Positions 9,549 through 18,596 of a stretch of 64,000 nt of DNA are shown one piece after another. Within the stretch, counting starts at the first letter, position 1. Each line of letters opens with the position of its first letter. Source of the stretch: Caulobacter sp. UNC358MFTsu5.1 (GTDB lineage Bacteria > Pseudomonadota > Alphaproteobacteria > Caulobacterales > Caulobacteraceae); the NCBI RefSeq assembly GCF_000712075.1, contig NZ_JONW01000012.1, positions 124,001-188,000 on the forward strand. Direction: 5' to 3'. The notes beneath the pieces are model-generated. The model worked only from the letters and a program-made list of their open reading frames with translations. It made no database searches and was not told the origin of the DNA. The position numbers and the translations under genes were made by a program.

Positions 9549-10109
9549 TCAGGGCCGCTTGACGGTGAAACGCGTGAGCTCTTGTTTGGGGGCCTGCCAA
9601 TCGGGATCGAGCTCGGCCGCCTTGGTGAAGTCCAGATAAGCCGCCTTCACGTCGCCGAGGTTCTCGTGGGCGATCGCGCGGTTGAAATAGGCCTTCTGGG
9701 GATCCTTGACGCCCAGGGCCAGGCCCTGGTCGATCTGGGCCAGGCCCTCGCCGTAGCGGCTGGACCCGACATAGGCCGCCCCGCGATTGACATAGGCCTC
9801 GCCCAGGCCCGGATCGATCTTCGAGGCGGCGTCGAAATCGCCGATCGCCCCGTCGAAATCGCGTTGCCGCAGGTGCAGGACGCCGCGATTGACATAGGTG
9901 CGGGCCTGGTCGCGGAAGTTCAGGATCTCGGTCTCCAGGGCCAGGGTGCAGGTGGTGATCGAGGCGTTGTCGGAGCGCCCGTCCAGGGCCGCGTCGGCGC
10001 ACTCCTTGGCCGCCCCGCCGCCGATGATCAGCGTCGAGGCGCCCGCCGGCGCCGCGCACAGCAGCAGCCCCGCCGCCGCCGCGCATAGGATGATCCTGAT
10101 CGAAGCCAT
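9549..10109 (-). CDS. Periplasmic tetratricopeptide-repeat protein
   Basis: A 186-residue protein with a signal peptide (MASIRIILCAAAAGLLLCAAPAGA) and about four TPR units, visible as repeated Y-x-N-R-G phrases (TYVNRGVLH, AYVNRGAAY, AYFNRAIAH) with acidic ends such as DFDGAIGDFDAA. TPR solenoids bind partner proteins; the partner is unknown. Two Cys occur in ECADAAL and TTCTLAL near the mature N-terminus. The ATG at 10109 has GGGGAGA upstream. A perfect-looking inverted repeat GGTCGTGCT/AGCACGACC at about 10206-10241 lies between this gene and the divergent desulfhydrase gene. Confidence 0.8.
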   Translation of the reverse strand: MASIRIILCAAAAGLLLCAAPAGASTLIIGGGAAKECADAALDGRSDNASITTCTLALETEILNFRDQARTYVNRGVLHLRQRDFDGAIGDFDAASKIDPGLGEAYVNRGAAYVGSSRYGEGLAQIDQGLALGVKDPQKAYFNRAIAHENLGDVKAAYLDFTKAAELDPDWQAPKQELTRFTVKRP

Positions 10110-10297
10110 GCGCCTCTCCCCAGCGCGGCCAGCCACGCGACTTTTGGGGGCGCGGCTCTTGGCGGCGCGGCGCGGCTGGAGGCAGTCGCGCGGAGAACGC
10201 GCCGGGTCGTGCTTTTCTGACCGTCAGCATAGCACGACCGCGCCCGAGCCTGTAGGGAATCGGCGAACGTCCGCCCTCCAGTATCGAAAGACGCCCG

Positions 10298-11299
10298 ATG
10301 CATCTGGCCCGCTTCCCCCGCGCCCGTTTCGCCCACCTGCCGACGCCGCTCGAGCCCCTGCCCCGCCTGGGCGCCGAGCTCGGGATCGACCTGTGGGTCA
10401 AGCGCGACGACTGCACCGGCCTGGCCGGCGGCGGCAACAAGACCCGCAAGCTGGAGTTCCTGCTGGGCGAGGCCCTCGCCCAAGGCGCCGATACCCTGGT
10501 CACCCAGGGCGCGGTCCAGTCCAACCACGTGCGCCAGACCATCGCGGCCGGCGCGCGCTTCGGCCTGAAGAGCGAGATCATCCTGGAGGAGCGCACGGGC
10601 TCCAAGGCCAGCGACTATGTCGGCAACGGCAACGTGCTGCTGGACCGGCTGATGGGCGCTTCGATCCGCTTCGTGCCCGGCGGGACCGACATGGTCGCCG
10701 AGCTGGAGAGCAGCGCCGATGCGGTGCGTCAGCGGGGCGGCAAGCCGTATGTCATCCCCGGCGGCGGCTCCAACACGGTCGGGGCCCTGGGCTATGTCGA
10801 CTGCGCCCGCGAGCTGGTGGTCCAGGCCGACGCCCTGGACCTGAAGATCGACCGCCTGGTCACCGCCACCGGCAGCGCCGGCACCCATGCGGGCCTGGTC
10901 GCCGGCTTCGCCGCGCTCAGCGTCGACATCCCGATCCTCGGCTTCGGCGTCCGCGCGCCCAAGGCCAAGCAGGAGGAGAACGTCTTCAACCTGGCGGTCG
11001 CCACGGCCGAGACCATCGGCGCCGCCGGCCGGGTGAAGCGCGAGGCCGTCGTGGCCGACTGCGACTATGTCGGCGCGGGCTACGGCCTGGTCGATCAGGG
11101 CGTGATCGACGCCCTGACCCTGGCCGCGCGCACCGAGGGCCTGCTGCTGGACCCGGTCTATTCGGGCAAGGCGATGAAGGGCCTGATCGACCAGGCCCGC
11201 AAGGGCGCCTTCAAGGGCCAGCGCGTGGTGTTCCTGCACACCGGCGGCGCCCAGGGCCTGTTCGGCTATCAGAGCGAACTGGAGGCCGCCCTTGTCTAA
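10298..11299 (+). CDS. dcyD: D-cysteine desulfhydrase / ACC deaminase family enzyme
   Basis: A 333-residue fold-type II PLP enzyme. The family signature KRDDCTGLAGGGNKTRKLEF lies at residues 35-54, with the PLP lysine K51, and the later blocks VTQGAVQSNHVRQTIAAG and VTATGSAGTHAGLVAG bind substrate and phosphate. The combination fits D-cysteine desulfhydrase (D-cysteine to pyruvate, sulphide and ammonia) better than plant-type ACC deaminase, although the two cannot be separated safely by eye. It overlaps the next gene, an amino-acid racemase, by 8 bases, so the two are translationally coupled and probably serve D-amino-acid use or detoxification. Confidence 0.85.
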   Translation: MHLARFPRARFAHLPTPLEPLPRLGAELGIDLWVKRDDCTGLAGGGNKTRKLEFLLGEALAQGADTLVTQGAVQSNHVRQTIAAGARFGLKSEIILEERTGSKASDYVGNGNVLLDRLMGASIRFVPGGTDMVAELESSADAVRQRGGKPYVIPGGGSNTVGALGYVDCARELVVQADALDLKIDRLVTATGSAGTHAGLVAGFAALSVDIPILGFGVRAPKAKQEENVFNLAVATAETIGAAGRVKREAVVADCDYVGAGYGLVDQGVIDALTLAARTEGLLLDPVYSGKAMKGLIDQARKGAFKGQRVVFLHTGGAQGLFGYQSELEAALV

Positions 11300-11975
11300 G
11301 ACCCCCCATTCGAAAGTTTTGGGCGTCCTGGGCGGCATGGGCCCCGCCGCCACCCTGGATTTCCTGGCCAAGCTGCAGGCGGCCACGCCGGTCAGCCGCG
11401 AGCAGGACCACCTGCGGGTGCTGGTCGACATCAACCCCAAGGTCCCCGACCGCAACAACAGCTATGACGCGGCCGGTCCCGTCCTGGCCGAGATGGCCGT
11501 GGGCCTGCGCGAGGCCGGCGCCCAGGTGCTGGCCATCGCCTGCAACACCGCCCACGCCTATGCCGACCAGGTGAAGGCCAGCGGCCTGCCCCTGGTCGAC
11601 CTGATCGAGACGGCCGGTCTGGCGGCGAAGAAGGACGGCGCCGAGCGCGTCGGCGTGCTGGGCACCGGCGGGGCCCTGGCCCTCTATCGCCGGACCTTCT
11701 CGCACCTGGGGATCGAGGCGGTCACCCTGGACGACCACGAGCAGGTCGAGTTCATGGCCCTGCTCTACCGCATCAAGCACGGCGACCTGGGGCCGGACAG
11801 CCGCGAGACCATGGCCGCCCTCGCCCACCGGCTGGTCGGCAAGGGCGCCCAGGTGGTCGTGGCCGGCTGCACCGAGGTGCCGCTGGTGATGGGCGGCGCC
11901 GACCTGACCGTGCCGTTCATCGACGCCACCGAGGCCCTGGCCAAGCGGTGCGTGGAGGTCTGCCTGGCGTCTTGA
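11292..11975 (+). CDS. Aspartate/glutamate-type amino acid racemase (RacX/YgeA-like)
   Basis: A 227-residue PLP-independent racemase with the glycine-rich start GVLGGMGPAATLDF and the two catalytic cysteines in AIACNTAHA (C84) and VAGCTEVPL (C193). This is the set of the Asp/Glu/hydantoin racemase family; broad-specificity members such as YgeA and RacX act on several amino acids. The start appears to be TTG at 11292, lying inside the end of the desulfhydrase gene, with GGAGG about 9 bases upstream. Pairing with a D-cysteine enzyme suggests the two work on the same pool of amino acids. Confidence 0.88.
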   Translation: MSKTPHSKVLGVLGGMGPAATLDFLAKLQAATPVSREQDHLRVLVDINPKVPDRNNSYDAAGPVLAEMAVGLREAGAQVLAIACNTAHAYADQVKASGLPLVDLIETAGLAAKKDGAERVGVLGTGGALALYRRTFSHLGIEAVTLDDHEQVEFMALLYRIKHGDLGPDSRETMAALAHRLVGKGAQVVVAGCTEVPLVMGGADLTVPFIDATEALAKRCVEVCLAS

Positions 11976-11984
11976 GGGCCGGTC

Positions 11985-12758
11985 CTACAGGCCGATGCAG
12001 TCGACCAGCTGGGGCGAGCTTTCGTGCTTGGCCACGCGCCAGCTGTTGTCGGGCATCGCCCTGAGCGCGACGACCTCCTCGCGGCACTTGGCTTCCTTGG
12101 CGAACTTGGTCTGGTAGGTGACGATCGCATAGCCGCCCTTGGCCTTGCCCGGCGGGTCGATCTCGCGCTTGGCTCCGGTCTGGCGGCGATCCTCCGCCAC
12201 GCCGAGCGGCGCGTGCCCGGCCTTGTACGAGGCCTCGAACGTGGCCCACGGGATGCCGATCGATTTGTCGATCTGCTCGTAGGCTTCCAGATACTTTTCG
12301 TTGTCGACCAGCTCGACGTATTTGCGGGCCACGAAGTCCGGATCCTCGGTCGGCCAGACGATCGGCTGGGAGGCCGTTGGCGGGGCCGCCTGGCCAGACG
12401 CCTGGCCAGACGCCTGGGACGGCGCCTCGGCGGCTTTCTCGGTTGCGGCCGGCTTCTCGGGCGCTGGGCTGGGCGTGGGAAAGGCCATCAGCACCAGCAC
12501 GAACACGCCGATCGCGCCGCCGGCCTGGACGAAGCTCTTGTACTTGACGTCGATGAACCCGGGCAGGATCGCCGCGACGCCGCCGGCGGCGAGGGCCAGG
12601 ATCACGCGATAGGTCCAGATCGCGGTCGAGCTGGGATTTTTCACGATCGTCGCGAACGCCAGGATCGTGATGATGAAGATCGCGCCGAACACGAAGGCGA
12701 TCAGGGCTTTGACGTCAATTTCGCCGGTTATGAAGGAACGCTTCGGCGGATCTTCCAT
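11985..12758 (-). CDS. DUF4019 domain membrane protein
   Basis: A 257-residue protein. Three hydrophobic segments lie at about 17-38, 47-66 and 78-92. A Pro/Ala/Glu linker at about 93-130 contains a perfect 12-bp tandem duplication in DNA (near 12390-12420, encoding SGQASGQ). The C-terminal domain from about 138 has the DUF4019 pattern: aromatic-rich helix, WATFEASY, GVAEDRRQTGAKRE and a final YAIVTYQTKFAKEAKCREEV strand pair, ending in a Cys-containing tail. The domain is thought to lie outside the membrane. Function is unknown. Confidence 0.7.
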   Translation of the reverse strand: MEDPPKRSFITGEIDVKALIAFVFGAIFIITILAFATIVKNPSSTAIWTYRVILALAAGGVAAILPGFIDVKYKSFVQAGGAIGVFVLVLMAFPTPSPAPEKPAATEKAAEAPSQASGQASGQAAPPTASQPIVWPTEDPDFVARKYVELVDNEKYLEAYEQIDKSIGIPWATFEASYKAGHAPLGVAEDRRQTGAKREIDPPGKAKGGYAIVTYQTKFAKEAKCREEVVALRAMPDNSWRVAKHESSPQLVDCIGL

Positions 12759-12841
12759 GAACCCCTACCCCCGCGAAATCTAGCGACTCCCTCATAACGC
12801 GACGCTGGGGGAATTGCACGTCGCGAGGCCGCGCGGACGCC

Positions 12842-13303
12842 CTAGTGGCGGTGGAACGGCCAGGCGGCCAACAGCACCAGCAGCGGCGCGGCGACCAGGG
12901 CCGCCTTTCCGCCGACGGCCAACAGCTGGCGATTGGCGTGCCGGATGGTCAGCCCGGCCACTCGATCCGACCCCTTTTCCGACACCCGTCGCAGCGGCGG
13001 GATGAAATAGACGATCGTGTTCACGACCACCCCCGCCAGGCAGAGGAACGGAAAGACGGCCACCAGGAGGACGATCAGCGGCAGCGCCTGGACCGGCCCG
13101 GCCATCACCTGGGCCAAACGGCCGGCGTCCTCGCGATGGAACACGACGTGCAGGCCCCAGACCAGGTGCCGGCAGAACCAGACGTACGAGACCAGGCACA
13201 GGCCGAGGACCAGCAGGACCTCGATGGGCTTCCACCACGACCTCTGGGCGTCCCGCCGCTCACGCCAGCCGGGACGCAGCTTGTCCATCAACGGATCGAT
13301 CAT
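12842..13303 (-). CDS. Membrane protein of unknown function
   Basis: A 153-residue protein with about four hydrophobic segments (roughly 26-45, 75-103, 131-148) and a basic, Trp-containing N-terminus (RPGWRERRDAQRSWWKP). No family recognised. It follows the DJ-1/PfpI-like gene by 9 bases on the same strand and is probably translated from the same message. Confidence 0.6.
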   Translation of the reverse strand: MIDPLMDKLRPGWRERRDAQRSWWKPIEVLLVLGLCLVSYVWFCRHLVWGLHVVFHREDAGRLAQVMAGPVQALPLIVLLVAVFPFLCLAGVVVNTIVYFIPPLRRVSEKGSDRVAGLTIRHANRQLLAVGGKAALVAAPLLVLLAAWPFHRH

Positions 13304-13312
13304 CGCCGCGCC

Positions 13313-13930
13313 CTATTCCGCCGCCAGCTCATCGACCACGAAGGGCTGGACGACACCCATCGTCCGTTCGACCCAGGCGTCCTTCTCGCCCACCGGAGCG
13401 ACATAGTGGATCGCGTCGCGAGCCGCCGCGCGGCCGGCGGCGCGCAGGATCATCCAGGCGGCCAGGTACTGCGAGGCCAGGCACCCGCCGGCCGTGGCGA
13501 CATTGCCCCGGGCGAAGAACGGGGCGTCGATGACGTCGACGCCGGCCTCGACCACCCAGGGCTTGCTCGTCAGGTCGGTGCAGGCGGGGACGCCGTCGAT
13601 CAGGCCCAGGCGGGCCAGCAGCAGCGTGCCCGAGCACTGGGCGGCGATCAGCTGGCGCGCCGGGTCCAGGCCGATCTGGGACAGCAGCCCGGCGTCGGCG
13701 GCGACTTCACGCGTCTTCACGCCGCTGCCGATGATCACCGCGTCGGCCTCGGCGGCGAAGGCCAGCGGCTTCTGGCGACGCACGACGACGCCGTTCATCG
13801 AGGTCACCTCGTCGGTCGGCGCGGTGATGTGCGCCTTCCAGCCGTGGGGCTTCATGCGGTTGAGGATCGCGGCGGCGATGAACGAGTCCAACTCGTTGAA
13901 ACCGTCGAACGTCAGAACCGCGATCTGCAC
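13313..13930 (-). CDS. DJ-1/PfpI family protein
   Basis: A 205-residue class I glutamine-amidotransferase-like protein. The N-terminus MQIAVLTFDGFNELDSF is typical of the ThiJ/PfpI group close to the AraC-linked amidase domain, and the nucleophile elbow is AAQCSGTLLLA with C99. Family members act as chaperones, glyoxalases, isonitrile hydratases or amidases; the lack of a fused HTH domain makes it a stand-alone enzyme of unknown substrate. It heads a two-gene unit with the membrane protein that follows. Confidence 0.85.
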   Translation of the reverse strand: MQIAVLTFDGFNELDSFIAAAILNRMKPHGWKAHITAPTDEVTSMNGVVVRRQKPLAFAAEADAVIIGSGVKTREVAADAGLLSQIGLDPARQLIAAQCSGTLLLARLGLIDGVPACTDLTSKPWVVEAGVDVIDAPFFARGNVATAGGCLASQYLAAWMILRAAGRAAARDAIHYVAPVGEKDAWVERTMGVVQPFVVDELAAE

Positions 13931-13991
13931 GAGCTTCCGCTCCCAAGGACTTCGAACCTGTCCCGGGTCTTAGGCCATGGCGGCGCGGAGG

Positions 13992-14195
13992 TCACTCCGC
14001 CGTGACGCCGGCGAAGGTGCGGGCTTCGGGCTTGATGGTGACCTGGGTGCGGATGCCTTCCTCGAACAGCGCGCTGGCGTAGTCGAGGGCGGCCTTGTAG
14101 GCGGCTTCCTGGCTGGAATGGCGCGACAGGGTCTGCCCCTTGCGTTCGACACACCAATCGAACGGTTTGGTGACCACCAGGATCAAGTCCACGAT
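13992..14195 (-). CDS. Small DUF2188-like hypothetical protein
   Basis: About 67 residues from a GTG at 14195 preceded by GGAG 8 bases upstream; an in-frame TTG at 14261 would add 22 Arg-rich residues and looks less likely. The core WCVERKGQTLSRHSSQEAAYKAALDYA resembles DUF2188-type small proteins (an aromatic-Arg strand followed by an Ala-rich helix). No function is known. Confidence 0.55.
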   Translation of the reverse strand: MVDLILVVTKPFDWCVERKGQTLSRHSSQEAAYKAALDYASALFEEGIRTQVTIKPEARTFAGVTAE

Positions 14196-14324
14196 CCGCT
14201 CCCGATCAGGCGACTCGCGTCGCGCGTGATCCCCCAGTGAGCGAATGATGACCGATTCCAAGGGCCAGACTATGCAGAACGGCGCGTTTTCGCTCCGTGA
14301 ACCCGTGTTTCTGCGCGAACGCGG

Positions 14325-15293
14325 TTAACGGCCGCAGCAGCCGCCGTGACCGCCCGTGGAGCCGCCGCCATGGCCGCCTCCGCCGCCCCGCCCGCCGCGC
14401 GACACCGTCACGCTGACCGACGAACTGGCGCTGGAGCTGGCCTGGGCGCTGGACGACGCCGACGCGCCCGACCAGCCGCGGGCGTAGCCCGACCGTCCAT
14501 AGGCCTGGCCGCCGATCCAGCCGCCGCCGACGCCGTAGCGGGCCGTGGACGAGCCGTAGTAGCCGCCGCCGGCCGTCCCCTCCAGCGACTGGGCGTAGCC
14601 GTCGCCGGCCATGTAGCTGCCCTGGTAGCTCCAGCCCTGGCCTTCCTCGCTGTAGCGCGAGCTTTCGGACTCGTAGGTCTCTTCCGATCGCTCGACCTGA
14701 CTCTCGACCCGGCCCTGCTGGCGATAGCCGCGATCCTGGTAGGCGCGTTCCTGATAGCCGCGACGGTCGTCGTCGCAGTCGCAGCCGCGACGTTCCTCGC
14801 GCTCGACATAGACCGGCACGCGAACGATCTTCTCGACCGGGACCTCGACCCGCTTCTCGACGATGCGGTCGACCGGCTTTTCCACGATCTTGACCACCGG
14901 CACCTCGACGCGCTTCTCCACGATGCGCTCGACGGGCACTTCCACGCGCTTCTCGACGATCCGGTCCACCGGACGATCGACATAGACCGGGCGGTCGACG
15001 GTCTTCTCGACGATCACCGGCACCTCGACCCGCTTCTCGACGACGCGGTCGACGGGGTGATCGACATAGACGAGCTGCTTGACGACCTTCTCGACATAGA
15101 CCGGGCGCTCGACGACCTTGACCCGGGTCCTGACGACGGGCTTGGGGGCGGGCTTGGCCGCCGGCTTCGGCGCGGCCTGGGTGATGGGCGTGGCGCGGGA
15201 CGGATAGCCGTCCGCCAGGGCGGCGGTCGCCGGTTCCAACGCGGCGAGCGTCATCGTCGCGGCTCCGATCAGGAGCGCTGCCTTCGGGTTCAT
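14325..15293 (-). CDS. Secreted protein with alveolin-like Val/Glu/Lys/Pro repeats and a Gly-rich tail
   Basis: A 322-residue exported protein. A signal peptide covers about the first 29 residues. Residues about 50-165 are a regular array of an 11-13 residue unit based on VEKRVEVPV and PVDRIVEK, with about nine copies. This looks like the EK-x-VEVP repeats of alveolins, the cytoskeletal proteins of protists, though a shared origin is not implied. Residues 170-215 are Arg/Tyr/Gln-rich with CDCDDD; the tail is Ser/Gly-rich and ends GGHGGCCGR. Composition suggests an extended fibre or surface or periplasmic structural protein. The ATG at 15293 is preferred (GGAAAGG upstream) over a TTG two codons earlier. 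Confidence 0.7.
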   Translation of the reverse strand: MNPKAALLIGAATMTLAALEPATAALADGYPSRATPITQAAPKPAAKPAPKPVVRTRVKVVERPVYVEKVVKQLVYVDHPVDRVVEKRVEVPVIVEKTVDRPVYVDRPVDRIVEKRVEVPVERIVEKRVEVPVVKIVEKPVDRIVEKRVEVPVEKIVRVPVYVEREERRGCDCDDDRRGYQERAYQDRGYRQQGRVESQVERSEETYESESSRYSEEGQGWSYQGSYMAGDGYAQSLEGTAGGGYYGSSTARYGVGGGWIGGQAYGRSGYARGWSGASASSSAQASSSASSSVSVTVSRGGRGGGGGHGGGSTGGHGGCCGR

Positions 15294-15462
15294 CGTCAAA
15301 GCCTTTCCGACTACGCCGCCCAGCCGCCCAGCGACCGCTCCCCCGAACGGCGGTCGAAAGGCGTCCCATTCTGGGTCGCGGCCTCAGTCCGGCAGCAAGG
15401 CCCGGACCACTCTTGCTTCCGCTCATCCCGGCATTCGCCGATGAGCGGATTATCTTGAAGGG

Positions 15463-17346
15463 TCAGAGCCCGAAGATCCGCCGCAGCCATTTCGGCACAT
15501 GCTTCGGACGCGGCGCCTCTTCGACCTCGTCGGGCTCGACCTGGCGGTAGCGCGGCTCGGGCGGGGCGTCGCGCGCCACCAGGCCCGCCTTGAGGCCGGC
15601 GGTCATCACGTCGCGCCAGATGCGGGCCGGCAGGTCGCCGCCGACCATGCGGGTCATCGGCGAATGGTCGTCGTTGCCGACCCAGACCCCGACCACCAGG
15701 TCGCCGGTGAAGCCCACAAACACCGCGTCGCGATAGTCCTGGGTGGTGCCGGTCTTGCCGTAGGCCTTCTGGCCCAGGCGCGCCGCGCGGCCGGTGCCCT
15801 CCTCGACCACCGCCCCCAGCAGGTCCAGCAGGGCGGCGCGCTGATCGGGATCGAGATCCTGGACCGAGGCGCCCACCGTGTCCGGACGCCCATAGGGCCG
15901 CACGGGCGTCTTGCCCGAGGCGACGGCGGCGTAGGCGCTGGTCAGCTCCAGCAGGCTGGTCTCGGCCGTGCCCAGGGCCAGGGTGGCGTCGTCCTGGCGC
16001 AGGGGCGAGACGATGCCCAGGTCCCGCGCCGCCTGGACCACCGCCGGTCCGCCGGCCTGCTGGTAGACGCGCGCGGCGATGACGTTGTTGGACTGGGCGA
16101 AGGCGTCGCGGATCGTCAGGTCGCGCCCGCCCCCGCCTTCGTAGTTGGCCGGGGTCCAGCCGCCGATGGTGACGGGATCGCCGATCACCAGGTTGTCCGG
16201 CGTGGCCCCGTCGCGCAGGGCGGCCAGGTAGACGAACAGCTTGAAGGCGCTGCCCGGCTGGCGCTTGGCCTGGACGGCGCGGTTGAACGGGGTCTGGCGA
16301 TAGTTGGTCCCGCCCAGCATGGCCACGACCCGGCCGTCCGGACGCATGGCGACCACGGCCACCTGGCCGACCTTGCGCTTGGCAGCGCCCTTCATGTCGG
16401 CGGCCACGGCGCGCTCGACGATCCGCTGCAGGCGGCCGTCCAGGGTGGTGGGCACGCGCACTTCGCCGTAGCCCGGACCGTCGAAGGCCGACTTCACCTG
16501 CGGCGAGATCCAGTCGGCGAAATAGCCGCCCACCGGCAGGTCGGCCCGGGTGGTCGTGACGACGACGTGGCCGGCCGCGTCGGCCTGCTCGCGGGTGACC
16601 GCCTTGGTGTCGACCATGGCGTCCAGCACCAGCCGGGCCCGCGCGCCGGCCGCCTGGGGATGGTCGACCGGGTCCAGGTCGACCGGCGCCTTGACCATGC
16701 CCGCCAGCATCGCCGCCTCGCCGATCGACAGCTGCTCGGGCGGCTTGCCGAAATAGTGCCGCGCCGCCGCGCCCAGGCCGTAGACCCCGTCGCCGAAATA
16801 GATGCTGGAGAGATAGCGCGACAGGATCTCGTCCTTGGACAGCCGCAGCTCCAGCCACACGGCGATCAGCGCCTCCTGGCCCTTGCGGCGCAGGCTGCGC
16901 TCGGGTTTCAGGAACGCGTTCTTGGCCAGCTGCTGGGTGATGGTGCTGCCGCCCTGCACGGTGCGGCCGGCCTTGGCGTTGACCACCAGGGCCCGCGCCA
17001 TGCCCCCGAGGTCGACGCCCAGATGGTGGTAGAACCGCCGGTCCTCGATGGCGATGAAGGCGGCCGGGACGTGCTTGGGCAGCGCCTTGATGACCACCGG
17101 CGCCTCCTTGTAGGCCCCGCGGCGGGCGAACGGCCGGCCCTGGTCGTCCAGCAGGATCAGCGCCCGGTTGGGCAAGGGCTCCAGGGCGCGCGAGATCGGC
17201 AGGCTGGCGCCCAGCCAGACCAGCAGGACCGCCAGCGGCAGCAGCGCCCCGATCCCCGCCCCGAACCACAGCCGATGGCGGACGACGAAGGCGCGCGAGA
17301 CCGTCCAGGCGGACGCCAGCCTTGCCTTCATGCTCCCAGGGATCAT
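15463..17346 (-). CDS. Class A penicillin-binding protein (transglycosylase/transpeptidase)
   Basis: A 627-residue bifunctional peptidoglycan synthase. A single membrane anchor lies at about 27-50. The GT51 domain has the catalytic Glu in EDRRFYHHLG (E101), GGSTITQQLAKN and the RKGQEALIAVWLE block. The transpeptidase domain has SAFK (S366, K369), SNN (S419) and KTGTT (K531). It polymerises lipid II and crosslinks the wall in the periplasm. At 627 residues it is short for PBP1a and lacks an OB insertion, so it is one of the accessory class A PBPs; Caulobacter carries several such paralogues and I cannot assign the letter. Confidence 0.95.
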   Translation of the reverse strand: MIPGSMKARLASAWTVSRAFVVRHRLWFGAGIGALLPLAVLLVWLGASLPISRALEPLPNRALILLDDQGRPFARRGAYKEAPVVIKALPKHVPAAFIAIEDRRFYHHLGVDLGGMARALVVNAKAGRTVQGGSTITQQLAKNAFLKPERSLRRKGQEALIAVWLELRLSKDEILSRYLSSIYFGDGVYGLGAAARHYFGKPPEQLSIGEAAMLAGMVKAPVDLDPVDHPQAAGARARLVLDAMVDTKAVTREQADAAGHVVVTTTRADLPVGGYFADWISPQVKSAFDGPGYGEVRVPTTLDGRLQRIVERAVAADMKGAAKRKVGQVAVVAMRPDGRVVAMLGGTNYRQTPFNRAVQAKRQPGSAFKLFVYLAALRDGATPDNLVIGDPVTIGGWTPANYEGGGGRDLTIRDAFAQSNNVIAARVYQQAGGPAVVQAARDLGIVSPLRQDDATLALGTAETSLLELTSAYAAVASGKTPVRPYGRPDTVGASVQDLDPDQRAALLDLLGAVVEEGTGRAARLGQKAYGKTGTTQDYRDAVFVGFTGDLVVGVWVGNDDHSPMTRMVGGDLPARIWRDVMTAGLKAGLVARDAPPEPRYRQVEPDEVEEAPRPKHVPKWLRRIFGL

Positions 17347-17463
17347 CAGCGACGCGCCTCCGCGACCTCAACGCCGCTCAAGCTTGCACAACGGCCCAGG
17401 AGGATCGGGGTTCACCGTGTCAGGACATTGGCGGCGCTCGCCTGCACTCGGCCTCAGCCGTCC

Positions 17464-18519
17464 TCAGGCCAGCGGCATGAAGGCGTCGACCTTGTCCAGG
17501 GCGGCCAGCGGCGCGTGGATGCGGCAGCGCAGCCCCTCGGGACGGTAGTCGATGTCGACCTCGCCGCCCAGTTCATTGGGCAGGGCCAGCTCGACGATGC
17601 GCGAGCCGAACCCGCGCCGCTCGGGCGGGCGCACCGTGGGGCCGCCCTGCTCGGTCCAGGTGATGTCCAGCCGGTCGCCGCCCGCCACCGACCAGCCGAT
17701 GTCGACATGGCCGCCGGCCGACGACAGGGCGCCGTACTTCAGGGCGTTGATCGCCAGCTCGTGGAAGGCCAGGGCCAGCACCACGGCGGGCTTGGGCGAG
17801 ACCATCAGGTCCTGGCCGCTGATCGTCAGCTGTCCCGGATTGGCGCGATAGGGCGTGACCGAGCCGTCGATGATCTGGCGCAGGCTGGCGGCCGACCAGT
17901 TCTCGTCGGTCAGCACGTTGTGGGTGGCGGCGATGGCCATCAGCCGTCCCTCGAACGCCCCGCGCACGGCCAGGTCGACGCCGGCGTTGCGCAGCGACTG
18001 GCTGGCGATCGACTGGATGGTGGCCAGGGTGTTCTTCACCCGGTGGTTCAGCTCGTTGACCAGCAGCTGGCGGTGGGCCTCGGCGCGCACCTCGCCGGTC
18101 ACGTCGCGCGAGGTGGCCAGGACCCGGATCACCCGGCCCTCGTCCCCCCGCTCTTCCGACAGGATGGGCGACACCGTGGTGTCCCACCAGCGCGGCTCGC
18201 CCCTGGCCGTCGGGCACTGGGCGCGGAAGGCCGAGGCCTCGCCGGCCAGGGCGGTCCGCAGGGCCTGCTCGACGGCCGTGCGGCTCTCGGCGGGCCACAT
18301 CTCGGGCCAGTAGCGGTTGCGGTTGCGGCCCGCGAAGTCCTCGATCTCGAACAGCGCCTGGCCGCGGGCGTTCATGTATTCGACGAAGCCTTCGGGGCTG
18401 ATCACCCGGATGCAGTCGCGGCTGGCTTCCACGATGCTGAGGAAGTACGCCCCCGCGCCTTCCAGAACGGTCTTGTCCGATCCCTCGCCCGACACCAGGG
18501 TCTCCTTGCTGGAACCCAT
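17464..18519 (-). CDS. HWE-family sensor histidine kinase with PAS domain
   Basis: A 351-residue soluble kinase. A PAS domain covers about 20-145 with a PAC-like end at TSRDVTGEV. The HWE dimerisation/phospho-acceptor motif NELNHRVKNTLATIQSIA has H159. The ATPase domain has HELAINALKYGALS, the WxE motif in ITWTEQGGP and GFGSRIVELAL. HWE kinases are frequent in alphaproteobacteria and feed general stress or light responses through PhyR-type or single-domain regulators; none is next to it here. The ATG at 18519 starts just before the PAS domain; the frame is open for another hundred codons, but that part shows no domain and overlaps a small gene. Confidence 0.9.
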   Translation of the reverse strand: MGSSKETLVSGEGSDKTVLEGAGAYFLSIVEASRDCIRVISPEGFVEYMNARGQALFEIEDFAGRNRNRYWPEMWPAESRTAVEQALRTALAGEASAFRAQCPTARGEPRWWDTTVSPILSEERGDEGRVIRVLATSRDVTGEVRAEAHRQLLVNELNHRVKNTLATIQSIASQSLRNAGVDLAVRGAFEGRLMAIAATHNVLTDENWSAASLRQIIDGSVTPYRANPGQLTISGQDLMVSPKPAVVLALAFHELAINALKYGALSSAGGHVDIGWSVAGGDRLDITWTEQGGPTVRPPERRGFGSRIVELALPNELGGEVDIDYRPEGLRCRIHAPLAALDKVDAFMPLA

Positions 18520-18596
18520 GTTCACCGAGCCGCGCAGCAATTCAAGCGATGCGTGTATTTTGGGGACGGACTTCTTGGGAAACGACCGATCCAACC

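Noticed and set aside
12385..12425. Short tandem repeat in the DUF4019 gene taken as a CRISPR-like or mobile element
   Set aside because: It is only a 12-bp duplication within a Pro/Ala/Gln linker and keeps the frame.
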